The notes under the pieces were generated by a model. That model did not search any database and was not told where the DNA came from. It saw only the letters and a program-made list of their open reading frames with translations. DNA of 64,000 bases from Sulfurospirillum_A sp029027265 (GTDB lineage Bacteria > Campylobacterota > Campylobacteria > Campylobacterales > Sulfurospirillaceae): NCBI GenBank assembly GCA_029027265.1, contig CP093061.1:2604001-2668000 (forward strand), given 5' to 3'. Below, piece by piece: positions 18,757 to 27,513 of this stretch; position 1 is the stretch's first letter; each line of letters opens with the position of its first letter. The position numbers and the translations under genes are program-made.

Positions 18757-19674
18757 TCATTTTATTATCACTTTTCTTATATTGTGATTGAACTCATAAT
18801 TACTATTATCTACATCAACACTATAATTAGCATAAGCTCCATTATGTTTTGTATTCATGCAAAGTACAATAAGCCCAACATCTTGAATACCAACACTTAA
18901 CATAGGTACAAGAACTATAATTTTATTGTCTATCTTATGATAAAACTTTTCACTTTTAAAAATATCTATTTGTTTTACAAGCTTGTTATACAACTTTTTA
19001 GAATAAACTTTATTTACAATATAAAAATCACCAATTTTTTGATGATTTTTTAAATCAATTGCTATATTTATAAATTTTTTGTCCAAAAGAACTAACATTT
19101 TTAAATCAAATTTCTTTAATCTTTTTTCTATGTTTTTAAAATTCATAATTATTTCAATAGAACCTATAAACTCTTTTTTATTGTTAAATATTGGTGAAAT
19201 TGCTTTTATATTTAACCGCTTACCTAGTTCAATTGAGACAAAAGGTTCTTTCGTTTTTTGCACTCTTACCAAACCTTTTCTAAAGCTACTAAGCTTCACT
19301 CCTTTGTAATCACTACGATCCCAGTTTCTTGCAAAAGCTTTTAAATTTTTTGTGTGAACTTGTATTTCTATATTATCTATACCTGCTGATTTTTTTATAC
19401 CTTTTGTGAACTGATCTAACTCTTTTAGAGCTAAAGACTGGTTATCTGTTTGTAATGCTTTTTTTATAATTTCATTTTGTGATATAAAAAGTGAAAGAGA
19501 TAAAGCGTACTGCTTCTCAAAAGTTAAATTATCGTTCAAAATATCTACATTTTTAGATATATAAAAGTCTATTTTTTCATCTTCATAATATGTTCCATAC
19601 TTATTGTAAAACACAAAAAGTATCAAAAGTATGGTTATAAAAGCTATAAAAGATAGAAAGTATATTTTTTTCAT
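18757..19674 (-). CDS. membrane-anchored periplasmic Cache-domain sensor without an output domain
   Basis: 305 residues: an N-terminal membrane helix (5-23) followed by an extracytoplasmic double-Cache-like domain, recognisable from AFARNWDRSDYKGVKLSSFR and the NIKAISPIFNNKKEFIGSIEI strand pair. Such modules usually cap chemoreceptors, kinases or cyclases, but here the protein ends without a cytoplasmic domain. Its stop overlaps the response regulator start (ATGA), so it was expressed with the two-component genes and probably bound a ligand for the kinase. With its partners broken, its role may be lost. Confidence 0.72.
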   Translation of the reverse strand: MKKIYFLSFIAFITILLILFVFYNKYGTYYEDEKIDFYISKNVDILNDNLTFEKQYALSLSLFISQNEIIKKALQTDNQSLALKELDQFTKGIKKSAGIDNIEIQVHTKNLKAFARNWDRSDYKGVKLSSFRKGLVRVQKTKEPFVSIELGKRLNIKAISPIFNNKKEFIGSIEIIMNFKNIEKRLKKFDLKMLVLLDKKFINIAIDLKNHQKIGDFYIVNKVYSKKLYNKLVKQIDIFKSEKFYHKIDNKIIVLVPMLSVGIQDVGLIVLCMNTKHNGAYANYSVDVDNSNYEFNHNIRKVIIK

Positions 19675-19680
19675 TATATA

Positions 19681-20601
19681 TTATACCAAAGAGGAATCTA
19701 AACCCATATCTTTAAAATTGCTTTTAACAGAGTGCTTTTCTGCCAAAACATTGGAGTTATAATACCCCATCTTTTCTTTTGGTAATAATCCTTTATCTAA
19801 ATCAAAATCAGCTCTTTCTTGAGCATTAACATAAAGCATTATATCAGCAGCATCTTGATCACTCAAAGTATTTCCTTGTTCTAAAGGCATATTTGATTGA
19901 ACCCAAGCAGCACCTTTATTTAGCTTACTCATTCCAGCCCCTGTATTGTAAGACAGCCATTCACCCTTTGTATTTTTACCCCAAAGTGGAGGAAATGAAC
20001 CTATGCCTTCACCTTTTATACCATGGCACATAAGACACTTTGATGCATATAGTTTTTTACCATTAACATAGTTATCAGGTGTTGCCTTTTTTTGAATTTT
20101 TGCAAATTTTTTGAAACTCTTTGGCCATATTTTCATGTTGTGAGGGCTTAAGGGTGCTTTTTCATTCATTTTCATAGGCAAACCCGTTGAAAGCCATGTT
20201 ATGTAAGTATACATTGCCATGCTCGCTTCAGTATCTGAAATAGGTCGTTTTCCATTCATGCTTCGCATAAAACAGTTATTTGTTCTATTTTGTAAGGATT
20301 GTACTGTTTTTTCTCTTTTAGAATATGCTGGAAAAGCAGTTGCAGTTCCTATAAAACTTCCAATACCATCAGCAGTTCCTGGTTTTCCATCATCTCCTTT
20401 TAGATGACAGCTCATACAGCTTAGTTTATTGCCTACTAAGTCTTTAGTAAGTGGATGTGTACTTGTATTTAACATAATGGCTTCACCAAGTTTAACTAAT
20501 CTACCCACTTCACCTTTAGGATACTCTTTAGGTGCACTTCCTGCATATAGGCAACTTATACCAAACAATCCAATCGCTAAAACTTTTAGTAAAATTTTCA
20601 T
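19681..20601 (-). CDS. dihaem cytochrome c, TsdA-like (thiosulfate dehydrogenase/tetrathionate reductase family)
   Basis: 306 residues with a Sec signal peptide (1-20). Two CxxCH haem sites: CMSCH at 62-66 and CLMCH at 189-193. Cys110 in NRTNNCFMRSMNGKRP matches the Cys haem ligand that marks the TsdA active-site haem. C-terminal part is an ordinary class I cytochrome c domain (NMPLEQGNTLSDQDAADI). TsdA interconverts thiosulfate and tetrathionate in the periplasm, fitting a sulfur-metabolising epsilonproteobacterium. SoxA-like or other TsdA relatives cannot be excluded. The following sensor and two-component genes (6-nt gap) probably regulated it. Confidence 0.72.
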   Translation of the reverse strand: MKILLKVLAIGLFGISCLYAGSAPKEYPKGEVGRLVKLGEAIMLNTSTHPLTKDLVGNKLSCMSCHLKGDDGKPGTADGIGSFIGTATAFPAYSKREKTVQSLQNRTNNCFMRSMNGKRPISDTEASMAMYTYITWLSTGLPMKMNEKAPLSPHNMKIWPKSFKKFAKIQKKATPDNYVNGKKLYASKCLMCHGIKGEGIGSFPPLWGKNTKGEWLSYNTGAGMSKLNKGAAWVQSNMPLEQGNTLSDQDAADIMLYVNAQERADFDLDKGLLPKEKMGYYNSNVLAEKHSVKSNFKDMGLDSSLV

Positions 20602-20686
20602 CTTTGCTCCTTTTGTTTTTTAAAAGTATATACTTCTTATATAACTCAAAAATAACAAAATAATTGTCTATTTAAGAAAATTTTTA

Positions 20687-20722
20687 TATAATAGACTTCT
20701 TATACTTTTTAAGGATACCAAC
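20687..20722 (+). promoter_or_regulatory. promoter and RBS of trxC-like gene
   Basis: TATAAT at 20687-20692, about 30 nt before the ATG at 20723, with AAGGAT 6 nt before the start. The gene is divergent from the TsdA-like gene; the 121-bp gap holds both promoters. Confidence 0.5.
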
Positions 20723-21148
20723 ATGAAAATTATTTGCCCAAATTGCCTAAGCATAAACAATGTACCAAAAAAAGATGAATACAAAAAAGTCAACTGTGGA
20801 AACTGTAAAGATTCTCTATTAACCAATAAAATATTAAATGCCAAGGCTGAAAATATAGACAAAATCATAAACAATTCAGACATACTTGTCATAGTAGATT
20901 TTTGGGCACCTTGGTGTGGACCTTGCAAGTCATTTACTCCGATTTTCAAAGAAGTTTCACAAAAATTTCCACTAAAAGCACTCTTTGTAAAAGTAGACAC
21001 CGAACAAGAACAATTTTTAGCATCAAGATTTAAAATCAGAAGTATTCCTACGCTAGTAGTATTTAAAAACACCAAAGAGATTAAAAGAGTTTCGGGAGCT
21101 ATGGATATAGATTCCTTTGAGAATTTAGTCAAAAACTATATAAAATAG
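20723..21148 (+). CDS. trxC: thioredoxin 2 (zinc-ribbon thioredoxin)
   Basis: 141 residues. The N-terminal zinc ribbon uses CPNC (5-8) and CGNC (25-28); the thioredoxin domain has WAPWCGPCK with the redox pair at 65 and 68, and the cis-Pro in RSIPTLVVF. This layout is that of TrxC, an oxidative-stress thioredoxin. It is monocistronic, with a clear promoter, and converges on the aldehyde dehydrogenase gene. A separate classical TrxA and a thioredoxin reductase are encoded 10 kb further on. Confidence 0.92.
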   Translation: MKIICPNCLSINNVPKKDEYKKVNCGNCKDSLLTNKILNAKAENIDKIINNSDILVIVDFWAPWCGPCKSFTPIFKEVSQKFPLKALFVKVDTEQEQFLASRFKIRSIPTLVVFKNTKEIKRVSGAMDIDSFENLVKNYIK

Positions 21149-21169
21149 CTGAGGCTATGAAAAAGATTC

Positions 21170-22588
21170 TCAACAAATCACAATAGATTTTATCTGAGTA
21201 TACTCCTCTTCCAAAGCATACTTAGGTCCCTCTTTGCCTATACCACTCTCTTTAAAACCACCATATGGTTGTATATCAAAACGTAAAGTTGGTATGTCAT
21301 TTATGACTATCCCACCTGCATTCAGCTCGTCAATTGCACGCTTACATGTAGACATATTATCTGAAAAAACAGAGTATTGAAGTCCATAAGGAGAGTTGTT
21401 CATTTTTACTTTTGCTTCATCAAAATTTTTTACTTTTATGAGTGAAACAATAGGAGCAAAAACTTCTTCACACACTATATTCATCTCCTCAGTTACATTG
21501 GTCATAATAGTAGGTGCAAACATTAGCTCTTTACATGTAGAGCCATAAAACATAGTTGCCCCCTCATCTTTTGCATTTTCTATCCAGCTTTTTGCTTGGT
21601 CTACCGCTTTTTGATTTATCATGGGACCTATGAAAGTTTTTTCATCATATGGACTTCCTACATGTAAAGCTTTTGTCTCTTGGCATAGTGAATCAGCAAA
21701 CTCTTCATACACCTCTTCATTGACATAGATTCTTTGAAGTGAAATACAGACTTGCCCAGAGTTTATGAAAGCTCCTAAAGCGCACTTTGAAGCTGCCTCC
21801 TTTACATTTGCACTATTATCAATATAAGTCGCCGCGTTTCCCCCAAGCTCCAAAGCAAGCTTTTTAATGCCAGCCTTACTTGTTATTTCCAAACCAACAG
21901 GAACACTTCCTGTAAAACTTATGACTCTTGGAATTGGGCTTTTTACAAGAGCATCATTGACTCCCCCGCCACTGTAAACGACGCTCAAAGCATCTTTAGT
22001 TGCAAACTTACTCTCTATAAAAAGCTTTGCAAATTTAAAAGCCGTAAGAGGTGCTGAACTAGTTGGTTTTAAAACAACTGCATTTCCAGCCACAAGTGCA
22101 GGAGCTATTTTATGAGCTACAAGATTCAGAGGAAAATTAAAAGGGGTAATTGCCAAAACTACACCAACTGCTTCACGCTTATAAAAAGCCAAAGTCTCTT
22201 TTCCACTCGGCATTGCAGTTGTATCAAAAGTCTCTCCATTAAGGCTCATCATTGCATTTGCTGAGAGTTTTATGGTTTCAATACATCTACTTACTTCTAC
22301 ACGTGAAAACTTTATGGGTTTTCCTACTTCATTTGTAATAGTTTGAGCCATTTCTTCTTTTTGAATTTCAAGTTTAGAGGCTACATCTAAGAGCCAACTT
22401 ACCCTTACATGTAAAGGAGTTTTTTTTGCCTTTATTGAACTTTTTTGAGCAATATCCAGAGCTTTTAAAGCATCATCTTCACTACAAACTGCCACTTGTG
22501 AAGCCACTCTTCCATCATAAGGACTTAGAACTTCACGGTATTGTTTCGCTTCTTTACATGTAGAACCAAAAAGTATATCTGCTTTCAT
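21170..22588 (-). CDS. NAD(P)-dependent aldehyde dehydrogenase
   Basis: About 472 residues from the ATG at 22588, which has GGGG six bases upstream; an ATG at 22600 lacks a ribosome binding site. Family motifs are KPTSSAPLTAF, FTGSVPVG, the general base in LALELGGNA and the catalytic Cys in NSGQVCISLQRI. The compact form without extra domains resembles archaeal/bacterial lactaldehyde or succinate-semialdehyde type enzymes; substrate unknown. The gene carries five TACATGTA words, three encoding STCK (GSTCKE twice, MSTCKR) and two encoding LHV. Confidence 0.85.
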   Translation of the reverse strand: MKADILFGSTCKEAKQYREVLSPYDGRVASQVAVCSEDDALKALDIAQKSSIKAKKTPLHVRVSWLLDVASKLEIQKEEMAQTITNEVGKPIKFSRVEVSRCIETIKLSANAMMSLNGETFDTTAMPSGKETLAFYKREAVGVVLAITPFNFPLNLVAHKIAPALVAGNAVVLKPTSSAPLTAFKFAKLFIESKFATKDALSVVYSGGGVNDALVKSPIPRVISFTGSVPVGLEITSKAGIKKLALELGGNAATYIDNSANVKEAASKCALGAFINSGQVCISLQRIYVNEEVYEEFADSLCQETKALHVGSPYDEKTFIGPMINQKAVDQAKSWIENAKDEGATMFYGSTCKELMFAPTIMTNVTEEMNIVCEEVFAPIVSLIKVKNFDEAKVKMNNSPYGLQYSVFSDNMSTCKRAIDELNAGGIVINDIPTLRFDIQPYGGFKESGIGKEGPKYALEEEYTQIKSIVIC

Positions 22589-22651
22589 AAAAAACCCCAT
22601 TTAAACAAAATTTAGATATTATTATATCTATTTATAAATTAAAGGAAAAAA

Positions 22652-23566
22652 ATGGAAAAAGCTAAATATATTTGGATGGATGGAGAGCTTGTTGCTTGGG
22701 ATAAAGCAAATGTTCATATCCTTACTCATACACTGCACTATGGTAACGGTGTTTTTGAGGGAACCCGTGCATATATGACAGCTGATGGTTTGGCTATTTT
22801 TAAATTAACAGAACATACTAAAAGACTTCTGAATTCTGCAAAAATTACTATGATTGAGCCAAAATATTCACTCAAAGAGTTAGAAAATGCTCAAATAGAA
22901 CTATTAAAATCAAATAATTTTACATCAAATGTTTATCTCAGACCACTTATATATTTGGGTACTGGTATTATGGATTTGTATCATGTAAATGCTCCTGTTA
23001 AAACTGCAATTGCAGCTTGGGAGTGGGGTAGTTACCTTGGTGATGAAGGTTTAGAAAATGGAATTAGAGTTAAAATTTCATCATTTGCCCGCAATTCTGT
23101 TGGTTCTACCATGGGAAAAGCAAAAGCAGTTGCGAATTACCTAAACTCACAAATGGCAAAGTATGAAGCTGTAGAAGCAGGATACGAAGAGGCACTTTTA
23201 CTTGATAGTGAAGGGTTTATTGCCGAAGGCAGTGGCGAATGCTTTTTTATTGTAAGAGAAGGAGTTTTAATCTCTCCTGCAAATGATAACTCACTAGAGA
23301 GTATCACTCAAGGTATGGTTCTTAAACTTGCACGCAACATGGGTATACCAATCGAAAGAAGAAGAGTAACAAGAGATGAAGTTTACATAGCTGATGAAGC
23401 ATTTTTTACTGGAACTGCGGCGGAAGTAACTCCAATAAAAGACGTAGATAACAGAGTAATAGGAAATGGGGAAAAAGGTAAGATGACATCCAGACTACAA
23501 AGTGCTTATTTTGATGTAGTTTACGGACGAAATCCAAAATATAAACATTTGTTAACTTTTATTTAG
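22652..23566 (+). CDS. ilvE: branched-chain amino acid aminotransferase
   Basis: 304 residues, normal IlvE length. Class IV aminotransferase motifs: HTLHYGNGVFEGTRAY, the pyridoxal-phosphate Lys region GSTMGKAKAVANYLNSQ, and EEALLLDSEGFIAEGSGE. It catalyses the last step of leucine, isoleucine and valine synthesis in the cytoplasm. RBS AAAGGA 7 nt before the start. Divergent from the aldehyde dehydrogenase and followed 36 nt later by the SPFH gene with its own RBS. Confidence 0.93.
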   Translation: MEKAKYIWMDGELVAWDKANVHILTHTLHYGNGVFEGTRAYMTADGLAIFKLTEHTKRLLNSAKITMIEPKYSLKELENAQIELLKSNNFTSNVYLRPLIYLGTGIMDLYHVNAPVKTAIAAWEWGSYLGDEGLENGIRVKISSFARNSVGSTMGKAKAVANYLNSQMAKYEAVEAGYEEALLLDSEGFIAEGSGECFFIVREGVLISPANDNSLESITQGMVLKLARNMGIPIERRRVTRDEVYIADEAFFTGTAAEVTPIKDVDNRVIGNGEKGKMTSRLQSAYFDVVYGRNPKYKHLLTFI

Positions 23567-23602
23567 TATAATAACAAAAATTTAATAAAGATAAGGAAAA
23601 TT

Positions 23603-24709
23603 ATGCCTGTAGATTTGAATGATTATTTCAAAAAGAAGAATGGTGGAAGTGGTAATGGCGGTGGTGGAAACAACGGAGGTGGAGGTGACAAACGTCCTCC
23701 AAATCTAAATATAGAGCCACCTGAGTTTTTTAAAAACTTAGGTAAAAAAGCTGGAATTTTATACGCTATCATAGGTATTATAGTTCTTTTAGTTGTTGCT
23801 AAACCTTTTGTTGTTATTAACTCTGGTGAAGTTGGTATTAAAGCTACTGCTGGTAAGTATGAGCCAATTCCTATGGAGCCTGGCTTTCACCTATTTGTAC
23901 CATTTTTACAAAAAGTATTTATTGTTGATACAAGAGTAAGAATCATGAACTTTACATCAACCGAAGATGTATCTTCTTTTACCCAAAGAGGTTCAGGTAT
24001 CCAATCAAACAATGCGATTTCAGTTCTTGACAATCGTAATCTTCCTGTTTCGCTTGATTTAACAGTTCAATATAAACTAGAAGCTTCTACTGTTCCAAAT
24101 ACCATAGCTACTTGGGGATTTGCTTGGGAAGATAAAATTATAAGCCCAGACATAAGAGATGTTGTAAGAAGTGTTGTAGGTAAATATGCAGCTGAAAAAA
24201 TTCCTCAACTTAGAGATGAAATAGCTATTAAAATTGAAGCTGGGATTAGAGAAAAAATAGACTCACAACCAGGTCAGCCAGTAAGACTCTTATCAATTCA
24301 ACTAAGAGAAATTACACTTCCTCAAAAAATCAAAGACCAAATAGAAAAAGTTCAAGTAGCAAAACAAGAAGTTGAAAGAACAAGATACGAAGTTGAACGT
24401 ACTAAACAAGAAGCATTTAAAGCTGCTGCCGTTGCCGAAGGTGTAGCACAAGCAAAAGAAATTAATGCAAAAGGTATTGCAAAAGCAGTAAAAATTGAAG
24501 CAGATGCAACAGCTTATGCCAACATAATAATTGCTAAAAGTATCACAAAAGAACTTCTTGCATTAAAGCAGATAGAAATTCAGGGTAAGTTTAACGATGC
24601 ACTTAAAGTAAACAAAGATGCTAAAATATTTTTAACACCTGGTGGCGCTGTTCCAAATATTTGGGTAGATACTAAAAATACTCAAAAGACAGCAGCAATA
24701 ACTAGATAA
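23603..24709 (+). CDS. SPFH/prohibitin-family membrane protein
   Basis: 368 residues. A cytoplasmic Gly/Asn-rich N terminus (GGSGNGGGGNNGGGG), one membrane helix (about 50-70), then an SPFH/Band-7 domain (NSGEVGIKATAGKYEPI onward) and a long coiled coil rich in Val-Glu-Arg-Thr and Ala-Lys (about 245-320). The Gly-rich start recalls HflK, but there is no HflC partner or FtsH gene next to it, so prohibitin-like scaffold is the safer name. Such proteins form large membrane rings that influence FtsH proteolysis and membrane domains. Confidence 0.85.
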   Translation: MPVDLNDYFKKKNGGSGNGGGGNNGGGGDKRPPNLNIEPPEFFKNLGKKAGILYAIIGIIVLLVVAKPFVVINSGEVGIKATAGKYEPIPMEPGFHLFVPFLQKVFIVDTRVRIMNFTSTEDVSSFTQRGSGIQSNNAISVLDNRNLPVSLDLTVQYKLEASTVPNTIATWGFAWEDKIISPDIRDVVRSVVGKYAAEKIPQLRDEIAIKIEAGIREKIDSQPGQPVRLLSIQLREITLPQKIKDQIEKVQVAKQEVERTRYEVERTKQEAFKAAAVAEGVAQAKEINAKGIAKAVKIEADATAYANIIIAKSITKELLALKQIEIQGKFNDALKVNKDAKIFLTPGGAVPNIWVDTKNTQKTAAITR

Positions 24710-24721
24710 TTAACAAAAAAA

Positions 24722-24785
24722 TCTCGGCAAAGCTGAAGCTTTACTGAGAGGAATTTTTAAGGGGCTTTGCTCCTTAAAAAGGAGA
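24722..24785 (+). promoter_or_regulatory. shared 5' leader element with RBS hairpin (hisIE copy)
   Basis: Conserved core AAGCTTTACTGAGAGGAA followed by a hairpin: TTTTTAAGG-GC arm, small loop, GC-CCTTAAAAA arm (24754-24780), which ends directly on the Shine-Dalgarno GGAG (24781-24784). Similar leaders precede trxB (30571-30640) and the NuoE-replacement gene (54748-54840). The stems differ in sequence but stay paired. Confidence 0.55.
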
Positions 24786-24791
24786 AATTAA

Positions 24792-25460
24792 ATGATCGAT
24801 AAAATCGATTGGACAAAAAGCGACTTAATTCCTGCCATAGTGCAGGATTCAAGTTCCAACAAAGTTCTTATGCTTGCTTATATGAATAAGGAAGCTGTTG
24901 AGCTAACTCGTAAAACAAATCTAGCTCATTTTTACTCAAGAAGTAGAAAAAAGATGTGGAAAAAAGGTGAAAGTAGCGGAAACCTACAACATGTAAAAGA
25001 GATATATCTTGATTGTGATTTAGATACTATTTTATTAAAAGTGACTCAAGATGGAGGGTGTGCTTGTCATACCGGCCGTGAATCTTGCTTTTTTAATAGA
25101 GTAGATATTGATGAAAAACCAAGTGAAATTATACAAGACATAGATTATAGTATTTCAGATAAACTGTACCACATAATTAATGAGCGAAAACTCGCAGATC
25201 CTAAAACTTCTTATGTAGCTTCCCTTTTTGAAAAAGGTGATAATGCTATACTTAAAAAAGTTGTTGAAGAGGCTGGAGAATTTAGCTTTGCAGTAAAAGA
25301 CAACGATGAAAAAGAGATAGTTTATGAAGCAGCAGATTTAGCTTTTCATACTTTAGTAGCTCTTGCTCACAAAAATATAAATCCTGATTTAATAAAACAA
25401 GAATTAGAACGAAGATTTGGACTTAGTGGGATTGACGAAAAAAATTCAAGGAAAAAATAA
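24792..25460 (+). CDS. hisIE: bifunctional phosphoribosyl-AMP cyclohydrolase/phosphoribosyl-ATP pyrophosphatase
   Basis: 222 residues. The HisI half (about 1-115) has the zinc/magnesium residues in DCDLDTILLKVTQDGG and CACHTGRESCFF. The HisE half (about 125-215) has KKVVEEAGEF and YEAADLAFHTLVAL. Together they catalyse steps 2 and 3 of histidine synthesis. Fusion of both activities is usual in this group. No other his genes adjoin. The leader hairpin can occlude its ribosome binding site. Confidence 0.95.
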   Translation: MIDKIDWTKSDLIPAIVQDSSSNKVLMLAYMNKEAVELTRKTNLAHFYSRSRKKMWKKGESSGNLQHVKEIYLDCDLDTILLKVTQDGGCACHTGRESCFFNRVDIDEKPSEIIQDIDYSISDKLYHIINERKLADPKTSYVASLFEKGDNAILKKVVEEAGEFSFAVKDNDEKEIVYEAADLAFHTLVALAHKNINPDLIKQELERRFGLSGIDEKNSRKK

Positions 25461-25469
25461 GGAAAAATA

Positions 25470-26006
25470 GTGTCAAAAATAGATACTTTCAAAGCCTCAA
25501 TTTTATACTATGTTCATCACTTTAGTATGTATGATTATGCTGCTTATGCTTGGTTGATTCTTATATTTTTTGTTACTATTTTACTCTCTATTCTAGTAGC
25601 AAAAAAGAGTCCAATTTTTTCGATTTTTATTCTCATGCTCTCTCTTGGAGTTCTTTTTACTGGTCCTTTTGTACTAAAACACTTTCTTGATAAGTATCTT
25701 CGTCCTTCAATAAGTCAACCAATCCTTGTGAAGAAACTAAGTTTTTCAGATACGTTAATAGTTACTGGTGAGGTAACAAACCTTTCTAATAAAAGTTTCT
25801 CTACATGTAAAGTAAATATTTCTGTGCTAAAAAGTAGTAAAAGCAATATACAAAATTTCATAAACGAACTAAAGCCATTGTTAAAACAGTCGATATTTAT
25901 AGATGAACCTATAGAGATAAATGCAACTAAGGAATTTAGAGTTGTTTTTGATAGATACACGTACCCTAAAGATATAAATATCTCTATAAAATCTGAATGT
26001 TATTAA
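25470..26006 (+). CDS. DUF2393 membrane protein (first of a pair)
   Basis: 178 residues starting at GTG 25470, preceded by AAGGAAAA. Two membrane helices (about 25-44 and 50-70) and a C-terminal extracytoplasmic beta-rich domain (VTGEVTNLSNKSFSTCKVNI) resembling a small FxLYD-type fold. This matches DUF2393, a family restricted largely to epsilonproteobacteria. It is followed by a paralogue 11 nt later. Function unknown. One TACATGTA encodes its STCK. Confidence 0.75.
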   Translation: MSKIDTFKASILYYVHHFSMYDYAAYAWLILIFFVTILLSILVAKKSPIFSIFILMLSLGVLFTGPFVLKHFLDKYLRPSISQPILVKKLSFSDTLIVTGEVTNLSNKSFSTCKVNISVLKSSKSNIQNFINELKPLLKQSIFIDEPIEINATKEFRVVFDRYTYPKDINISIKSECY

Positions 26007-26017
26007 GGAAAAGTTAG

Positions 26018-26557
26018 GTGGCTTATTTTACTATTCTTCATTGGATTACAATATTTATTCTACTTATAGTGTTTATACTATTTTGTATTATCGCACTAAA
26101 ACAGACAGATAAAAAGATACTAATCTCAATGCTATTTTCAAATTTTCTTGTTATTACAATGATAGCAATACTTTCTATGTTCGTTTTAGATAAATATACA
26201 AAAATAGCAAAGCTAGAAAGGGTGATACAAAAAAGAATTCTTATTAGTGAAACGCTAACATTGAGTGGTAAAATAAGAAATATAGGAAAATTTGATATAG
26301 GAAAATGTACACTTGAAGTAAAACTTGTTAGCAATGCAATGAGTGGAGGAGATGTAAGTGGTTCTCAAATATTTACACCATCAGGACTAGATTTTTTCTC
26401 TTTTAAAAAGAAAAATAATAAACCAACAACTGTAATAAATGAGTTTATAATAGCTAAAAACTTTAGAAGTGGAGAGCTTAGAAACTTTTCTGTTTCAATG
26501 CCTTATCCACCTTACTTCCAAAAACCATTTATGAATTATAAACTATATTGCCACTAA
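26018..26557 (+). CDS. DUF2393 membrane protein (second of a pair)
   Basis: 179 residues starting at GTG 26018 with AAGG nine bases upstream. Same plan as its neighbour: two membrane helices (about 7-27 and 37-58) and a C-terminal domain with LSGKIRNIGKFDIGKCTLEV aligned to VTGEVTNLSNKSFSTCKVNI of the first. The tandem suggests an old duplication and a heteromeric or functionally split membrane protein. Its 3' end overlaps the radical SAM gene on the other strand by four bases. Function unknown. Confidence 0.75.
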   Translation: MAYFTILHWITIFILLIVFILFCIIALKQTDKKILISMLFSNFLVITMIAILSMFVLDKYTKIAKLERVIQKRILISETLTLSGKIRNIGKFDIGKCTLEVKLVSNAMSGGDVSGSQIFTPSGLDFFSFKKKNNKPTTVINEFIIAKNFRSGELRNFSVSMPYPPYFQKPFMNYKLYCH

Positions 26558-27510
26558 TATAAATAACCCTCTTCCTTAAATGCCTTTTTTATATTAAACA
26601 TCTGTTTGTGTTTATTTCTACACCAAGAAGGGGATAGTAGACTATCATCACTGATTCCCGCACTTACCCGTTGAATCATCATATTTTCAGGAATCATGCG
26701 TATGGTTTTAACTAAAGTGTCTATGTATAACTCTTCACTTATAGGAGTAAATTTCCCTTTTTTAAAATCATTTGCAAGAGCTGTCTTTTTTACCACATAA
26801 AGCGGATGTATTTTAATAGATTCAACTTCTAAATCTATAGCAGCTTGAACGCTATTTAACATCATTTCTTGAGTTTCATCTGGTAGACCAAAAATAAGAT
26901 GAACACAGACCTTTAAACCATGTCTTCTCGTCTTTTTTATCTGTTCTATGACCTCTTCTATTTTTTCTGCTCTGTTGATTCTCTCTAGTGTCTTGTTATC
27001 TGTTGATTGTATGCCATACTCTATCCAAACTTCTTTTGTTTTAGATTTATGGCTCAAATACTCAAGAAGTTTATCCTCAACACAATCAGCTCTAGTTCCT
27101 ATACTTATGCCAATGGTGTTTTCTAATTCAAAAGCTTTATCATACAATGTTTTTAGAGTATCAAATGGAGCATATGTATTTGTAAATGATTGGAAATATA
27201 CTAAGAACTTTTTAGCATTGAACTTTTTAGTAAGTCTAATTCTTGTTTGATTAAACTGAGATTCTAACTGAACTATTTGTGAAGATAAAAAAGGGTTTGT
27301 TTTAGAATTTATATTTAAAGAAATCCCTTTTGGTTTTTGTACTCCGTGATTTGGACTAAAAGACTCATTTTCACAAAAAACACAACCCCCACGAGCTTTA
27401 CTCCCATCTATATTTGGACAGGTAAATCCAAGCATAGAGATAGGAGTTTTATAAACATTTACACCATATTTTTTACGAAAATATCTTCCCGCTGTTAAAA
27501 TCTCTATCAT
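26554..27510 (-). CDS. radical SAM protein of the TIGR01212 (YhcC) family
   Basis: 318 residues. The iron-sulfur Cys residues lie in GFTCPNIDGSKARGGCVFCENESF, a wide spacing before CxxC that is typical of the TIGR01212/YhcC group rather than the standard CxxxCxxC. The barrel continues with VYFQSFTNTYAP, SIGTRADCV and HLIFGLPDET. These proteins probably act on tRNA or another macromolecule, but the reaction is not established. It lies just downstream of purF with a 3-nt gap and is likely co-transcribed. Confidence 0.85.
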   Translation of the reverse strand: MIEILTAGRYFRKKYGVNVYKTPISMLGFTCPNIDGSKARGGCVFCENESFSPNHGVQKPKGISLNINSKTNPFLSSQIVQLESQFNQTRIRLTKKFNAKKFLVYFQSFTNTYAPFDTLKTLYDKAFELENTIGISIGTRADCVEDKLLEYLSHKSKTKEVWIEYGIQSTDNKTLERINRAEKIEEVIEQIKKTRRHGLKVCVHLIFGLPDETQEMMLNSVQAAIDLEVESIKIHPLYVVKKTALANDFKKGKFTPISEELYIDTLVKTIRMIPENMMIQRVSAGISDDSLLSPSWCRNKHKQMFNIKKAFKEEGYLY

Positions 27511-27513
27511 TTA

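Larger units (their letters stand above)
16916..18760 (-). pseudogene. OmpR-family response regulator interrupted by an IS5-type element and a MITE
   Basis: The start (ATG 18760) overlaps the preceding sensor gene (ATGA). The piece MKILLLEDDYLYRV to LLLLDI runs to the MITE at 18603. After removing the MITE the frame continues RVPSKDGYEILKDI, TPVIMLTSLT and the Lys in YLRKPFE. After removing the IS5-type element (17188-18100) and one TA it continues in frame ESIEV-VDKIYSFNIKTK into a winged-helix domain ending LVGYKIG. Apart from the two insertions every piece is intact, so both insertions are probably young. Confidence 0.85.

Noticed and set aside
20691..20702. TAGACTTCTT before trxC as an IS5-type or MITE end
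   Set aside because: It resembles the element ends (TA-GACTTCTT) but no inverted partner or duplication is present, and it lies between a good -10 box and the RBS. A similar chance match occurs near 5706.
23603..24709. Naming the SPFH protein HflK
   Set aside because: The Gly-rich N terminus is similar, but no hflC follows and the domain sequence is equally close to prohibitins.
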